64,000 nt of DNA from Clostridium sp. SY8519 (GCF_000270305.1 NC_015737.1:1488501-1552500), one strand, 5' to 3'. Positions 25,530 through 34,713 are shown, numbered from the stretch's first letter. Made by a program: numbers and translations. The notes: generated by a model not told the origin, from the sequence alone.

Positions 25530-26633
25530 ATGACGCAGGAAGAACAGTACATGAGCCGGGCCATCCGGCTGGCCAGACAGGGAGCGGGGTATACATCCCC
25601 CAATCCGATGGTGGGCTGTGTTGTGGTCAAAGACGGCAGAATCATCAGTGAAGGATATCACGAAAGATGTGGCGAATATCATGCAGAGCGCAATGCGCTG
25701 CTGCGCTGCAGAGAGGATCCGGCGGGCGCCGACCTTTATGTTACGCTGGAGCCCTGCTGCCACCACGGGAAGACCCCGCCCTGCACAGAGATTATTCTGG
25801 AAAAGAAAATCGGCCATGTCTATGTGGGCAGTATGGACAGCAATCCCCTGGTGGCAGGCAAAGGCGTGCAGATCCTGAGGGATCACGGCATTCCGGTCAC
25901 GACCGGCATTCTGGAAGAGGAATGCCTGAAATTAAACGAAGTGTTCTATCACTTTATTACCCATGGAACGCCCTATGTGGCGGCAAAATACGCCATGACG
26001 CTGGACGGCAAGATCGCCTGCGCTTCCGGCGACTCCAAATGGGTGACCAACGAGTCCTCCCGGCAGGATGTGCAGCAGCTGCGGAAACTGTATTCCGGCA
26101 TTATGGTGGGAATCGGAACCGTGCTGGCGGATGATCCGATGCTGAACTGCAGAATTGCCGAAGGCGCGGATCCCGTCCGGATTGTATGCGATTCCGGTCT
26201 GCGGATTCCGATGGAATCCAAACTGGTGCAGACGGCCCGGGAAATTCCCACTATTGTGGCGGCCGGCGCGGATGCCATAAACCAGAAAAAAGAAAAAGCA
26301 GAGCAGCTGACCCGGGCAGGCGTGGAAGTGCTGTGCGCCGGGCAGACCAGGCCGGATCTGAAGGAACTGATGCGGCAGCTGGGAGAAAAGAAGATCGACA
26401 GTGTGCTGATCGAAGGCGGCGGAACCCTGAATGCCTCTGCCTTTGAAGCGGGAATTGTCCGCAAGGTATATGTATATATAGCCGGAAAGATCGCAGGAGG
26501 CAAAGACGCGCCCACCCCGGTGCGGGGCAGAGGCGTGGAACGGATGGCAGATGCCCTGGCACTGTCAGATCTGGAAGTCAGTCTTCTGGATGGAGACCTG
26601 CGGGTCGTCGGTTATCTGAAAGAAAAACAGTAA
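25530..26633 (+). CDS. ribD: Bifunctional riboflavin deaminase/reductase RibD
   Basis: A 367-residue enzyme for the second and third steps of riboflavin synthesis. The N-terminal deaminase has SPNPMVGCVVV, the zinc motif HAER (GEYHAERNALL) and EPCCHHGKTPPCTE. The C-terminal NADPH reductase has KYAMTLDGKIACASGDSKWV, DPMLNCR and VLIEGGGTLNASAFEAG. ATG 25530 has AAGGGG upstream and gives the normal N-terminus (MTQEEQYMSRAIRLA). The frame extends upstream through the riboswitch, but this is not coding. First gene of the rib operon. Confidence 0.96.
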   Translation: MTQEEQYMSRAIRLARQGAGYTSPNPMVGCVVVKDGRIISEGYHERCGEYHAERNALLRCREDPAGADLYVTLEPCCHHGKTPPCTEIILEKKIGHVYVGSMDSNPLVAGKGVQILRDHGIPVTTGILEEECLKLNEVFYHFITHGTPYVAAKYAMTLDGKIACASGDSKWVTNESSRQDVQQLRKLYSGIMVGIGTVLADDPMLNCRIAEGADPVRIVCDSGLRIPMESKLVQTAREIPTIVAAGADAINQKKEKAEQLTRAGVEVLCAGQTRPDLKELMRQLGEKKIDSVLIEGGGTLNASAFEAGIVRKVYVYIAGKIAGGKDAPTPVRGRGVERMADALALSDLEVSLLDGDLRVVGYLKEKQ

Positions 26634-26645
26634 GAAGGTGATAAG

Positions 26646-27308
26646 ATGTTTACAGGTCTGGTGGAAGAAGTCGGCCGGATCCAGAATATCCGGCGCGGCA
26701 GCAGATCCTGTGTGCTGACCGTGGCATGTACCGAAGTGCTGCAGGGCAGTAAGGTCGGAGACAGTATCGCGGTCAACGGCGTCTGCCTGACGGCCACGTC
26801 CATCGGCAGCGGTTATTTCACGGCGGATGCCATGCCGGAGACCCTGGACCGGAGTTCCCTGGGACAGTTAGGCCCCGGAAGCCCGGTGAATCTGGAGCGG
26901 GCCATGCCCGCAGACGGCAGATTCGGCGGTCATATCGTATCCGGACATATCGACGGTACCGGAATTATCCGTTCCCTGGAACAGGATGACAACGCGGTGT
27001 GGTACACTATCGCGGCTTCGCCGGAAGTGCTGCGCTATATCGTGGAAAAGGGTTCCATTACCATTGACGGGATCAGCCTGACGGTGGCATATGTGGATGA
27101 GGAGGTGTTCAAAGTCTCCATCATCCCCCATACCCGGGAAGTGACAGCCCTGTCATCCCGGGAGGCCGGCAGTATGGTCAATCTGGAATGCGATATCATC
27201 GGCAAATACATAGAAAAACTGATGCGCCCCTACAGCGGCGAAACAGCAGAGAAAAAAACAGAAAGCAGGATCTCAGAAGCATTTCTTATGGAAAACGGCT
27301 TTCTGTAG
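26646..27308 (+). CDS. ribE: Riboflavin synthase alpha chain
   Basis: A 220-residue enzyme that dismutates two 6,7-dimethyl-8-ribityllumazines into riboflavin. It has two lumazine-binding repeats, MFTGLVEEVG at the start, SIAVNGVCLT and GGHIVSGHIDGTG in repeat 1, and SITIDGISLTVA plus IIPHTREVTAL in repeat 2. The C-terminal tail of about 20 residues is slightly longer than usual. AGAAGGTGATAAG precedes the start. It follows ribD by 12 bp. Confidence 0.96.
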   Translation: MFTGLVEEVGRIQNIRRGSRSCVLTVACTEVLQGSKVGDSIAVNGVCLTATSIGSGYFTADAMPETLDRSSLGQLGPGSPVNLERAMPADGRFGGHIVSGHIDGTGIIRSLEQDDNAVWYTIAASPEVLRYIVEKGSITIDGISLTVAYVDEEVFKVSIIPHTREVTALSSREAGSMVNLECDIIGKYIEKLMRPYSGETAEKKTESRISEAFLMENGFL

Positions 27309-27326
27309 AGAAAGGAAGTAAATCAT

Positions 27327-28532
27327 ATGGCAAAAGAAATTGGAACAGTAGAACAGGCACTGGAGGATCTGCGCAACGGCAAGGTAATCCTTGTCATCGA
27401 CGATCCGGAACGGGAAAATGAAGGAGACCTGATCTGTGCGGCAGAATTTGCCACCACAGAGAATGTAAATATGATGGCATCCGACGCCAAGGGACTGATC
27501 TGTATGCCCATGAGCGGCGAGTACTGCGATAAGCTGGAACTGGAGCAGATGGTCAATGTAAATACGGACAACCACTGCACGGCATTTACCGTATCCATCG
27601 ACCATGTGGACACCACCACAGGCATTTCCGCGGCAGAGCGTTCCATTACCGCGCGGAAAACAGTGGAAGCAGACGCGAAACCTTCGGATTTCCGCCGCCC
27701 GGGCCATATGTTTCCGCTGCGGGCAAAAGAAGGCGGTGTGCTTGTCCGCGACGGACACACAGAGGCCACTGTGGATCTCTGCCGTCTGGCCGGCCTGAAA
27801 CCGGTGGGCCTGTGCTGTGAAATCATGCGGGAAGACGGTACCATGATGCGCACCACGGAGCTGCTGGAATTCGCGGAAGACAGACAGCTGACCGTAATCA
27901 CCATCGCGGATCTGATCAAATTCCGGTTAAACAACGAGAGCCTAGTACGCAGGGAAGCAGATGCCAAGCTGCCGACCAAATACGGCAATTTCCAGATTTA
28001 CGGCTATGAAAATATCCTTACCGGCGATCATCACGTTGCCCTGGTCATGGGAGATGTGGCAGACGGGGAGCCGGTTCTGTGCCGGGTACATTCCGAGTGC
28101 CTCACCGGCGACGTATTCGGATCCAGCAGATGCGACTGCGGCGATCAGCTGCACAAGGCCATGGAGATGGTGGCGGAAGAAGGCCGCGGCATCGTTCTCT
28201 ACCTGCGCCAGGAAGGCCGTGGCATCGGCCTGATCAACAAGCTGAAAGCCTACGAACTGCAGGAACAGGGCTATGACACGGTAGAAGCCAACATTAAGCT
28301 TGGGTTCCCGGCAGACATGCGGGAATATGGCGTAGGCGCCCAGATCCTCCGGGATATCGGAGCCAGAAAATTGCGTCTTCTGACCAACAACCCGAAGAAA
28401 ATCACCGGCCTGGCAGGCTATGGCATCACCATCGAGGAGCGGGTGCCGATTCAGATCAAAGCGCAGAAATTCGACTATCGCTATCTGAAGACCAAACAGG
28501 AAAAAATGCACCATATGACAAATTACAAATAA
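27327..28532 (+). CDS. ribBA: Bifunctional DHBP synthase / GTP cyclohydrolase II RibBA
   Basis: A 401-residue fusion. The N-terminal DHBP synthase (RibB) has [29 protein letters not shown] and [18 protein letters not shown]. The C-terminal GTP cyclohydrolase II has [20 protein letters not shown] (zinc cysteines), [11 protein letters not shown] and LLTNNPKKI. It supplies both precursors of riboflavin. AGAAAGGAAG lies upstream of the ATG. Third gene of the rib operon. Confidence 0.97.
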   Translation: MAKEIGTVEQALEDLRNGKVILVIDDPERENEGDLICAAEFATTENVNMMASDAKGLICMPMSGEYCDKLELEQMVNVNTDNHCTAFTVSIDHVDTTTGISAAERSITARKTVEADAKPSDFRRPGHMFPLRAKEGGVLVRDGHTEATVDLCRLAGLKPVGLCCEIMREDGTMMRTTELLEFAEDRQLTVITIADLIKFRLNNESLVRREADAKLPTKYGNFQIYGYENILTGDHHVALVMGDVADGEPVLCRVHSECLTGDVFGSSRCDCGDQLHKAMEMVAEEGRGIVLYLRQEGRGIGLINKLKAYELQEQGYDTVEANIKLGFPADMREYGVGAQILRDIGARKLRLLTNNPKKITGLAGYGITIEERVPIQIKAQKFDYRYLKTKQEKMHHMTNYK

Positions 28533-28561
28533 AATTACAAAAGACAGCAGGAGAACGGATT

Positions 28562-29029
28562 ATGAATAAGTTAGAAGGTAAAGTAGTAGCCGGAGATGTG
28601 AAAATCGGCATTGTAGCAGCGAGATTTAATGAATTTATCGTGTCCAAACTGGTCGGCGGCGCGCAGGATGCCCTGGTACGTCATGGTGTGGCCGATGAAA
28701 ATATTGATCTGGCCTGGGTGCCGGGAGCGTTTGAGATTCCGCTGATCGCCCAGAAAATGGCAGAATCCGGCAAATATGACGCAGTTCTGTGCCTGGGCGC
28801 TGTGATCAAAGGCGCCACCAGCCACTATGATCTGGTATGCAACGAAGCAGCCAAAGGCGTTGCGCAGGTGGGACTGAAATCCGGCGTACCGACCCTGTTC
28901 GGTATCGTTACCACCGATAATATTGAGCAGGCCATTGAGCGCTCCGGCACTAAGGCGGGCAACAAAGGCTATGATGTGGCATGCTCCGCAATTGAGATGA
29001 TCAATCTGATCAAAGAAATTCAGGGCTAG
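28562..29029 (+). CDS. ribH: 6,7-dimethyl-8-ribityllumazine synthase
   Basis: A 155-residue capsid-forming enzyme that condenses the RibA/RibD and RibB products. Family signatures are [57 protein letters not shown] and [14 protein letters not shown]. The catalytic histidine is in TSHYD. AGGAGAACGG precedes the start. Last gene of the rib operon, followed by a terminator. Confidence 0.97.
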   Translation: MNKLEGKVVAGDVKIGIVAARFNEFIVSKLVGGAQDALVRHGVADENIDLAWVPGAFEIPLIAQKMAESGKYDAVLCLGAVIKGATSHYDLVCNEAAKGVAQVGLKSGVPTLFGIVTTDNIEQAIERSGTKAGNKGYDVACSAIEMINLIKEIQG

Positions 29030-29044
29030 GAACGAGAAACACAG

Positions 29045-29086
29045 GAAAGTCCCGGAACCGCAGTGGTTTCGGGACTTTCTTTGTGT
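29045..29086 (+). terminator. Terminator of the rib operon
   Basis: GAAAGTCCCG (29045-29054) pairs with CGGGACTTTC (29070-29079), followed by TTTGTGT. Confidence 0.8.
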
Positions 29087-29154
29087 ATGAAAATCTAAAA
29101 TAAGTGAAGAAAGAATAGCGGACAGGGAATCTGTTTTATTCCGGATCAGGGACA

Positions 29155-29823
29155 TCATTCCGCTGTTTTCTCAAAACCAAACAGCGCCGGTACTTCCTCG
29201 GCAGAGTCCAGGACCCAGGTAGCCATGGCGCGGACTTCCGGGGAGGGCTGTTTCAGATCCGGAATGCAGATGACGGGGATGTGTCCGGCGGCGGCTGCGC
29301 GGACGCCGTTTTCCGAATCTTCCAGGACCAGGGCGTGCTCCGGCGGTACACCGGCCCGGCGGCAGCAGGTCAGAAACATCTCCGGATCCGGTTTGGAACG
29401 GGTTACCTGATCACCGGTCAGAACGAAAGAAAAGGCATCATAGATGCCGCCGGCCTTCAGAAATGAGGCGGCATATTCCGATGTGGTGGAAGTAGCCACA
29501 CAGGCCGGGATCTGATATACTTTCAGATAGCTGAGCAGAGACAGAATCCCGGGTTTTATTTTCGGGCCGTGGGCTTTCAGGTGGGCAAGTTCCGCCTCCC
29601 GTGCCTCGGTTGTAATGGCCTGTTCCGGATAGCCGGGGCCGTAGATTTCTGTGAGAAGAGCAGACAGTGTGCTGCCCGCGGTGCCCATGGTGCGGATATA
29701 ATCTTCCTCACGGTGGATATATCCGTATTTTTCCAGGACTTTTCCGCGCAGTTCCATAAACAGGCGCTCCGTATCAAAGAGGAGCCCGTCCATATCAAAA
29801 ATAAATAATTCAGGCAGTATCAT
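29155..29823 (-). CDS. HAD-superfamily phosphatase (beta-phosphoglucomutase-like)
   Basis: A 222-residue hydrolase. Motif I is FDMDGLLFD with the nucleophile and acid/base aspartates, then an alpha-helical cap. Motif II is ATSTTSEYA, motif III is SKPDPEMFL, and motif IV is LVLEDSENGVRAAAAG. The order and cap type fit sugar-phosphate phosphatases or phosphoglucomutases of the PGMB group; the substrate is unknown. ATG 29823 has AAAGGATT upstream. The open frame continues to 30561, but that extension overlaps an opposite-strand gene and lacks family similarity. Confidence 0.88.
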   Translation of the reverse strand: MILPELFIFDMDGLLFDTERLFMELRGKVLEKYGYIHREEDYIRTMGTAGSTLSALLTEIYGPGYPEQAITTEAREAELAHLKAHGPKIKPGILSLLSYLKVYQIPACVATSTTSEYAASFLKAGGIYDAFSFVLTGDQVTRSKPDPEMFLTCCRRAGVPPEHALVLEDSENGVRAAAAGHIPVICIPDLKQPSPEVRAMATWVLDSAEEVPALFGFEKTAE

Positions 29824-29946
29824 AGGTGAATCCTTTCTGTAAGCAATTCGTCGTCCGTTCGGTTTAGCAGGAACAGCACCGCGGCCGGCGGTTACAGGTA
29901 GTATACACGATCCGTGCCTGAATGGAAAGAGAGGCAGAAGGCAGTC

Positions 29947-30624
29947 ATGTATCTGGAAGAGGTATATCTGGGAGATGAAAACGGGGGAATCCGCTATTCC
30001 TTCCGGCAAGGCATCAACGTGATTTTCGGACCGGATGAAGCCGGGAAACGCAGGCTTCAGGCTGAAATCAGCGCCAGGATCCGACAGGCCCGGGAAGCAG
30101 GGAAGGCAGAGGGCGCTGACGCGGAATCGGAAAAGCAGCGCTGCCGGCAGCTGCAGCAGGAACTGGAAGCAGGAAGAACTGCCGTATCCGGCTGGGATCA
30201 GGCCACCGGCACGCCGGTGGGACATGCCTGGGGAGGAAAGGCGCGGCACTGGAATCCGCTGATGACGGCGGGAGTGGTGCTGTTTTTGGTGGTGATGTTC
30301 GGCTACCGTTCCGGAAATGTATCCCGGACGGCTGTGATTCCGGCCTGTGTGGTATTTGCCCTCATGGTAGCTGTCGGCGCCATACAGGAAAAGAAAAAGA
30401 TGGATCGATCGGAAACCGCTGAAGAGCAAACGCGGGAAGCGGAAGAAGTGTATCCGGTGCTCGTGGAGGAATCGTATGCAGGGTACAGTGACGAGCAGCT
30501 GCGCGCCCGGTTTCGGGAAATCGCCGGCTGGGACTGCCAGGTGTTTCTGACCGGATGTCACAGCAGAGAAATCGAGCTTTTGAAATCACTGGACCTGGAA
30601 GTGCACCCGGTCTATGTGGAATAA
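29947..30624 (+). CDS. Membrane protein with degenerate AAA/P-loop start
   Basis: A 225-residue protein. Its first 40 residues look like the start of an SMC/RecF/YhaN-type ATPase (MYLEEVYLGDENG...INVIFGPDEAGKRRL), but the P-loop Ser/Thr is replaced by Arg and no Walker B follows. A charged coiled coil (about 45-85) precedes two hydrophobic helices (about 110-130 and 134-153). The C-terminal cytoplasmic part ends with FLTGCHSREIELLKSLDLEV. ATG 29947 is preferred over GTG 29914, as AGAAGG lies upstream. Function unknown. It may be a remnant or a repurposed fragment of a larger ATPase. Confidence 0.6.
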   Translation: MYLEEVYLGDENGGIRYSFRQGINVIFGPDEAGKRRLQAEISARIRQAREAGKAEGADAESEKQRCRQLQQELEAGRTAVSGWDQATGTPVGHAWGGKARHWNPLMTAGVVLFLVVMFGYRSGNVSRTAVIPACVVFALMVAVGAIQEKKKMDRSETAEEQTREAEEVYPVLVEESYAGYSDEQLRARFREIAGWDCQVFLTGCHSREIELLKSLDLEVHPVYVE

Positions 30625-30645
30625 GCGGCAGAGCTGAGCGGGATG

Positions 30646-30790
30646 GGAACGGTCCGGAAGTGCAGGGAAACAGCAGAAACGTTACCGGGCATGTGCTCCG
30701 GTGTGGAAACGGTTCGGAAGCGCAGGGAAACATCCGGAACGTTACGGGCATGTGTTCCGGCGTGGAAACGGTTCGAAAGCGCAGAGAACA
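30646..30790 (+). repeat. About 2.4 tandem copies of a 60-bp repeat
   Basis: The block starting GGTCCGGAAG at 30651 recurs as GGTTCGGAAG at 30711 and GGTTCGAAAG at 30770. The period is 60 then 59 bp. Each unit also carries CGTTAC-GGGCATGTG-TCCGG. It fills the gap between the P-loop-like gene and the promoter at 30830. A plus-strand frame through it (from 30643) is repeat-derived and not credible as a gene. Confidence 0.85.
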
Positions 30791-30829
30791 GCCCGATGAA
30801 AACAGGTGAAATAAATGGGGAAAAACCGC

Positions 30830-30858
30830 TTGACGCTGGAAAAAAACCGGATTATAAT
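30830..30858 (+). promoter_or_regulatory. Promoter of the C39-like gene, with leader hairpin
   Basis: TTGACG (30830-30835), a 17-base spacer and TATAAT (30853-30858). About 20 bases further on, GCCTAT and ATAGGC (about 30878-30895) form an inverted repeat in the 5' leader that could be an operator or a small hairpin. Confidence 0.8.
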
Positions 30859-30925
30859 CGTATCAAAGTTAAATAGCCTATTTACCAGATAGGCAATCGG
30901 GGTTATAAGAGAGAGGAAAGCGAAA

Positions 30926-31507
30926 ATGAAGAATCGTCTGCATTATCAGATGACTGACTTTGACTGCGGTCCGGTTACACTGCTGAACGCGGTGAATTAT
31001 CTGTTTGAACGGGAGGAGATTCCGCCGGAGCTGGTGCGGAATATCTTTTTATTCACGCTGGACGGTTACGGCGCCAGCGGGGTACGGGGCGAAGCAGGCA
31101 CCACGGCGGAGGCGATGCAGCATGTGGCTTCCTGGCTCACCGGTCTGGGACGCAGCGGCCGCCTGCCGGTACAGGCAGAGTTCCTTTCTGGCGATCAGGT
31201 GTCCCTGGAGGAAGGCAGCCGGCTGATCCGGGGACTGCGTCAGGGTGACGCTGTGATCGTCCGGGTGTTCTGCGGCTGCGGCCATTATATATTGCTGACC
31301 GGGGAAGAGGGCGATGCGGTCCGGGCCTTTGATCCCTATCAGCGGGAGACTTTTTCTGACACTGACTGCTATCGGAGGATAGAAGGACACCCGTATACAC
31401 ACAATCATATCATTGCCAAGGAGTGCTTCCGCCCGGCCAGAGATGAAGGATTCTTCGCTTTCGGCCCCTATGAAAGACGGGAAGCGGTGATCCTGCACAG
31501 AAAATAA
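30926..31507 (+). CDS. C39-like papain-fold cysteine peptidase, stand-alone
   Basis: A 193-residue protein with a papain-type C39-like triad. The cysteine is in YQMTDFDCGPVTLLNAVNYL (residue 14), the histidine in GCGHYILL (about residue 116) and the aspartate in FDPY (about residue 133). C39 domains usually cleave double-glycine leader peptides within bacteriocin ABC transporters, but here there is no membrane or ATPase domain and no signal peptide. It could be a cytoplasmic protease, transglutaminase-like enzyme or transferase. It has its own consensus promoter and GAGAGGAAAG ribosome site. No bacteriocin gene is seen nearby. Confidence 0.68.
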   Translation: MKNRLHYQMTDFDCGPVTLLNAVNYLFEREEIPPELVRNIFLFTLDGYGASGVRGEAGTTAEAMQHVASWLTGLGRSGRLPVQAEFLSGDQVSLEEGSRLIRGLRQGDAVIVRVFCGCGHYILLTGEEGDAVRAFDPYQRETFSDTDCYRRIEGHPYTHNHIIAKECFRPARDEGFFAFGPYERREAVILHRK

Positions 31508-31562
31508 TATGCCAAAATAATCCACAGGTTTTTAGGAGAATTGCATAAAAGAAGAAAAATGG

Positions 31563-31591
31563 TTGACCCTGCTTCCCGCTACAGATAAAAT
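31563..31591 (+). promoter_or_regulatory. Promoter of the glycerol-1-phosphate dehydrogenase-like gene
   Basis: TTGACC (31563-31568), 17-base spacer, TAAAAT (31586-31591), about 60 bases before the start codon. Confidence 0.72.
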
Positions 31592-31650
31592 AAAAGAGAT
31601 TATGAATCGCAACTATCATGTGATTGACAGAATAAGGAGAAGCACAATCT

Positions 31651-32934
31651 ATGGACGTTGACCTCGGGCATTTAAGCAAGCCGCGGGTCTGCGGACGGGA
31701 GCATCCTGACGGGATCCGGGAGATCCGGATCGAACCGGGGGCTACCGCCAGACTGGATGATATTCTGCTGGAATACCAGTATCAGAATCCGGTCTTTATC
31801 TGCGACAGCAGTACGCGGGCCGCGGCTGAACCGTATCTGGAAGAAGAGTTCAAGGATTATCTGGTCATTGAACTGGACCCGACTGGCTTACAGGCCGATG
31901 AAGCAAGCAAACAAAAGATTTTGTCTCAGGTGGAGGACTGCGATCTCGGGTTGAGCAGTGTGCCGGTGGACATTCTGGTGGCGATCGGAGCGGGAACGAT
32001 CCACGACCTGACACGTTACGCGGCAGAGGAGTTCGAGATCCCGTTTATCTCTGTCCCCACTGCGGCCAGCACCGACGGGTTCTCCTGCAGTATGATTCTG
32101 CGGGATCCGGACGGAATACGCAAAGAAGTGCCATCCGTGGCGCCAAGCTGGATCCTGGCGGACACAAATCTCTTTGTTCATGCGCCAAAACGCCTGACAT
32201 TGGCGGGAGTATCCGATGTGATCAGCAGGCTGACCGCGCTGGCCGACTGGAAAGTATCCCATCTGGTAAGTGATGCCTGGTTTGATGAAGAGATTTATCA
32301 GGAGATGCGCAGCAGGATTTCCCGGGTGATCGATCAGCTGGAGGATATCTGCGCCGGAGATGTGTTCGCGACAGAAGCACTGATGGATACGCTGATCTAT
32401 TTCGGTATTATGACGGGTGTACCGGGAGAAAATCAGGCAGTGTGCGGCGCGGAGCACCATGTGGCCCACCTGTGGAAGATGGCAGTGATCAATCCGGCGC
32501 CGGACGCGTTATACGGAGAAAGCGTGCTTACAGCCATGTTCCTGGTGCTGGATCAGTATAAGAAAATGGTTCCCGCCATCCGTCAGGGCAAACTCCGGGT
32601 GGATACCGAAGAATCCAAAGGGATCGAATACATGCTTCTGGAGCGGGTTTTCCGGGATCCTGAGGTACTGGAGCAGATCATTGCCGAGAATACTCCGAAT
32701 CCGCTGGAAGACATCGACCTGGATGCCTTTGAAGACAGTCTGGAAGCAATCGCGGATGTCATTGACAGTCTGCCTCGGCCGGACGGTCTGCAGCGCCATC
32801 TGAGGGCGGCCGGCTGCCGGACGGCTCTGACACAACTCGGACTCCCGGAAAACATCGCCGCGCTTTCCCTGGACGCCGCGCCGTATCTGCGGGGTACCAT
32901 TACCCTTCTGCGGCTGCGCAAGCTGCTGGAGTGA
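31651..32934 (+). CDS. sn-glycerol-1-phosphate dehydrogenase family protein (AraM/EgsA type)
   Basis: A 427-residue member of the iron/zinc-dependent polyol dehydrogenase superfamily. It has the NAD-binding IGAGTIHDLTRYAAEEFEIP, the PTAASTDGFSC segment, and metal ligands expected at D in SDVISR and the histidines of AEHHVAHLWK. Family members interconvert dihydroxyacetone phosphate and sn-glycerol-1-phosphate. In Bacillus the product feeds an archaeal-type prenyl glyceryl ether. The length is slightly above average. No prenyltransferase partner is adjacent, so the role here is inferred from family only. AAGGAGAAG lies upstream of ATG 31651. Confidence 0.85.
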   Translation: MDVDLGHLSKPRVCGREHPDGIREIRIEPGATARLDDILLEYQYQNPVFICDSSTRAAAEPYLEEEFKDYLVIELDPTGLQADEASKQKILSQVEDCDLGLSSVPVDILVAIGAGTIHDLTRYAAEEFEIPFISVPTAASTDGFSCSMILRDPDGIRKEVPSVAPSWILADTNLFVHAPKRLTLAGVSDVISRLTALADWKVSHLVSDAWFDEEIYQEMRSRISRVIDQLEDICAGDVFATEALMDTLIYFGIMTGVPGENQAVCGAEHHVAHLWKMAVINPAPDALYGESVLTAMFLVLDQYKKMVPAIRQGKLRVDTEESKGIEYMLLERVFRDPEVLEQIIAENTPNPLEDIDLDAFEDSLEAIADVIDSLPRPDGLQRHLRAAGCRTALTQLGLPENIAALSLDAAPYLRGTITLLRLRKLLE

Positions 32935-33013
32935 TTTGCGATATTTGCTTTTTTGCGGGAAGCTGCCGGCTCGACAGATCCGGCGGACAGATAAAAAAGA
33001 AAAACAGAATCAT

Positions 33014-33090
33014 ACACCGGAGACAAAGGACTCCTGCCGCTGAAACTATGGGGCAAGCGTACCGAAGTCTCCGGTGTTTTTTATTTTTTA
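33014..33090. terminator. Long-loop hairpin terminator between converging genes
   Basis: ACACCGGAGAC (33014-33024) pairs with GTCTCCGGTGT (33067-33077), followed by TTTTTTATTTTTT. The loop is about 42 bases, longer than usual. It serves the plus-strand dehydrogenase gene. Confidence 0.65.
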
Positions 33091-33105
33091 ACGAAATTAC
33101 CGCTT

Positions 33106-34689
33106 TCAGCGGCTGAGATAATCCAGGATCCGGAAGGACAGTTCGTAGAGAAAGAGCAGGCGGCTGTCAGTAATGGAAATTCCCAGGAGTTCTTCGATTT
33201 TTTTTACGCGGTAAAAAAAGGTGCTGCGGTGGATGTGCAGCGCTTCTGCCGTGCGGGTGGCATTCCGGTCACAGTCCAGATAGGTGCGCAGGGTGCGGAT
33301 AAACTCTGTATGATTTGCTTCATCATGATCCCGCAGCTCAAACAGATGATGGTGGATGCCGATTTCCAGGCCGGGATAGTCACAACAGGAAAAGAGATAA
33401 GGTACCAGGGCATCCGTACTGTAAAAAAGAATTTGATCCGGGTCGGCAGTATCCGACAGAAGCTCCAGGGTGCGTACAGACTGCTCGTAAAACCGGTTGA
33501 TTTTCAGAATATCAGAAAACGGCTGGCTGATGCCTGCAATCATGGAATTTCTGCGGCAGAAATCCTCCAGAGGGGACAGGTACTCCGGCGCGGTCTGCAC
33601 TGGAGTATCCTGATTGATGAAAAGCACAATCCGATCCTTGTAGACCACGGACATGCAGTTAGGATAAAACTTGCGCAGGGTGGACATCTGCCGTTCGTTA
33701 AACAGGGAGCTGTCGTGGGGAACCGTGCAGTCCAGTGTGATAATACAGAAAAAATGTCCGAAGCGGCGGTTTAGCAGCTCCAGCCGGGAGGCGATCAGGT
33801 TGACATCGGAAAACCGCCCTTCCAGAAGCTCGATCAGAAAATTTTCATACTGCATACCGGTGCGTTCGATGAAAAAGTCGTGTTTCTGCATTTCCACGGA
33901 ACAGATTTCCGCAAAGGCAGTCGTCAGCCGCAGTTCGTATTCTGAGGCCGTCTGATCGCCGGGCAGACAGACGGCCACATAACCGGTCATTACGTGGTGG
34001 ATGCGGATGCCGGCAAAGATCCAGTTGGTCTCCGGGTGGTCTTCCGGACTGACGCAGAAGGCTTCGGAGGTGCCGTAGATCCGGTCTTCGATCTGCAGAC
34101 GCCGGAGGCTTTCGATTTCTGAGGAAGCAAGGAACCGGTCGGTTCCGGATGTTTTGATGCCGAAAGAGACCTGGGACATGGAGGGGGAGGAGGCCAGTAT
34201 GTTATAGGAGGCATCCAGAATGGACACCGGATGGGAAAGGCAGCGTTCCAGCTCAATGGCCAGGCGGTTCAGGCCGTCCCCGGTGTACAGCGTATGGCAC
34301 AGGCAGGAGACCGCGGATTCCAGACGGTCTTCCAGGGCCAGCCGTTCATTCAGGACACGGAACAGTTCCGGGGCAGAGAAAGGCTTAGCGGCACAGAGTA
34401 CGGTAAAGGGGGATGACTGGGGTCTGGCGAGCAGAAGCAGGAAGTCCTCCGGATGCGCCGGGAGATGCGCGGGCGCCGGGAGTTGTCCGTCACAGAGGTA
34501 GAGGGTGTCCGGGTCAAACAGCGTGTCCCGGCGAAGCAGGTCCACGTGGCGGATCATTCGGTTTTCCAGGGCGTTCCCGGCGGAAATTGGGCTTTCGCCG
34601 GGAAGGGCGTCTCCGCCGGGAAAAATGACGGTAAAGTCCGGCGGAAGACCATTCGCGGATTGTTTCAGAAGCTGGCGCAGGGACATCAT
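33106..34689 (-). CDS. PucR/CdaR-family transcriptional regulator
   Basis: A 527-residue regulator. A variable N-terminal sensor part (residues 1-290, no named domain recognised, GAF-like by position) precedes a GGDEF-like CdaR middle region (about 300-440). The C-terminal PucR helix-turn-helix follows (LDCDRNATRTAEALHIHRST, then FFYRVKKIEELLGI). These proteins usually activate catabolic operons for purines, sugar acids or amino acids. ATG 34689 with AAAGGAG upstream is chosen over the longer frame to 34803. It is divergent from the redox operon at 34909, the obvious target, with a palindrome in the shared region. Confidence 0.88.
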   Translation of the reverse strand: MMSLRQLLKQSANGLPPDFTVIFPGGDALPGESPISAGNALENRMIRHVDLLRRDTLFDPDTLYLCDGQLPAPAHLPAHPEDFLLLLARPQSSPFTVLCAAKPFSAPELFRVLNERLALEDRLESAVSCLCHTLYTGDGLNRLAIELERCLSHPVSILDASYNILASSPSMSQVSFGIKTSGTDRFLASSEIESLRRLQIEDRIYGTSEAFCVSPEDHPETNWIFAGIRIHHVMTGYVAVCLPGDQTASEYELRLTTAFAEICSVEMQKHDFFIERTGMQYENFLIELLEGRFSDVNLIASRLELLNRRFGHFFCIITLDCTVPHDSSLFNERQMSTLRKFYPNCMSVVYKDRIVLFINQDTPVQTAPEYLSPLEDFCRRNSMIAGISQPFSDILKINRFYEQSVRTLELLSDTADPDQILFYSTDALVPYLFSCCDYPGLEIGIHHHLFELRDHDEANHTEFIRTLRTYLDCDRNATRTAEALHIHRSTFFYRVKKIEELLGISITDSRLLFLYELSFRILDYLSR

Positions 34690-34713
34690 AAGAAGAATCT
34701 CCTTTCTTGTAAA

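Noticed and set aside
29824..30561. N-terminal extension of the HAD phosphatase frame
   Set aside because: HAD family proteins start at motif I near MILPELFIFDMDG; the extension overlaps an opposite-strand gene and has no family similarity.
30643..30876. 77-residue frame through the 60-bp repeat
   Set aside because: Protein is only the translated tandem repeat, runs through a consensus promoter and lacks a ribosome site.
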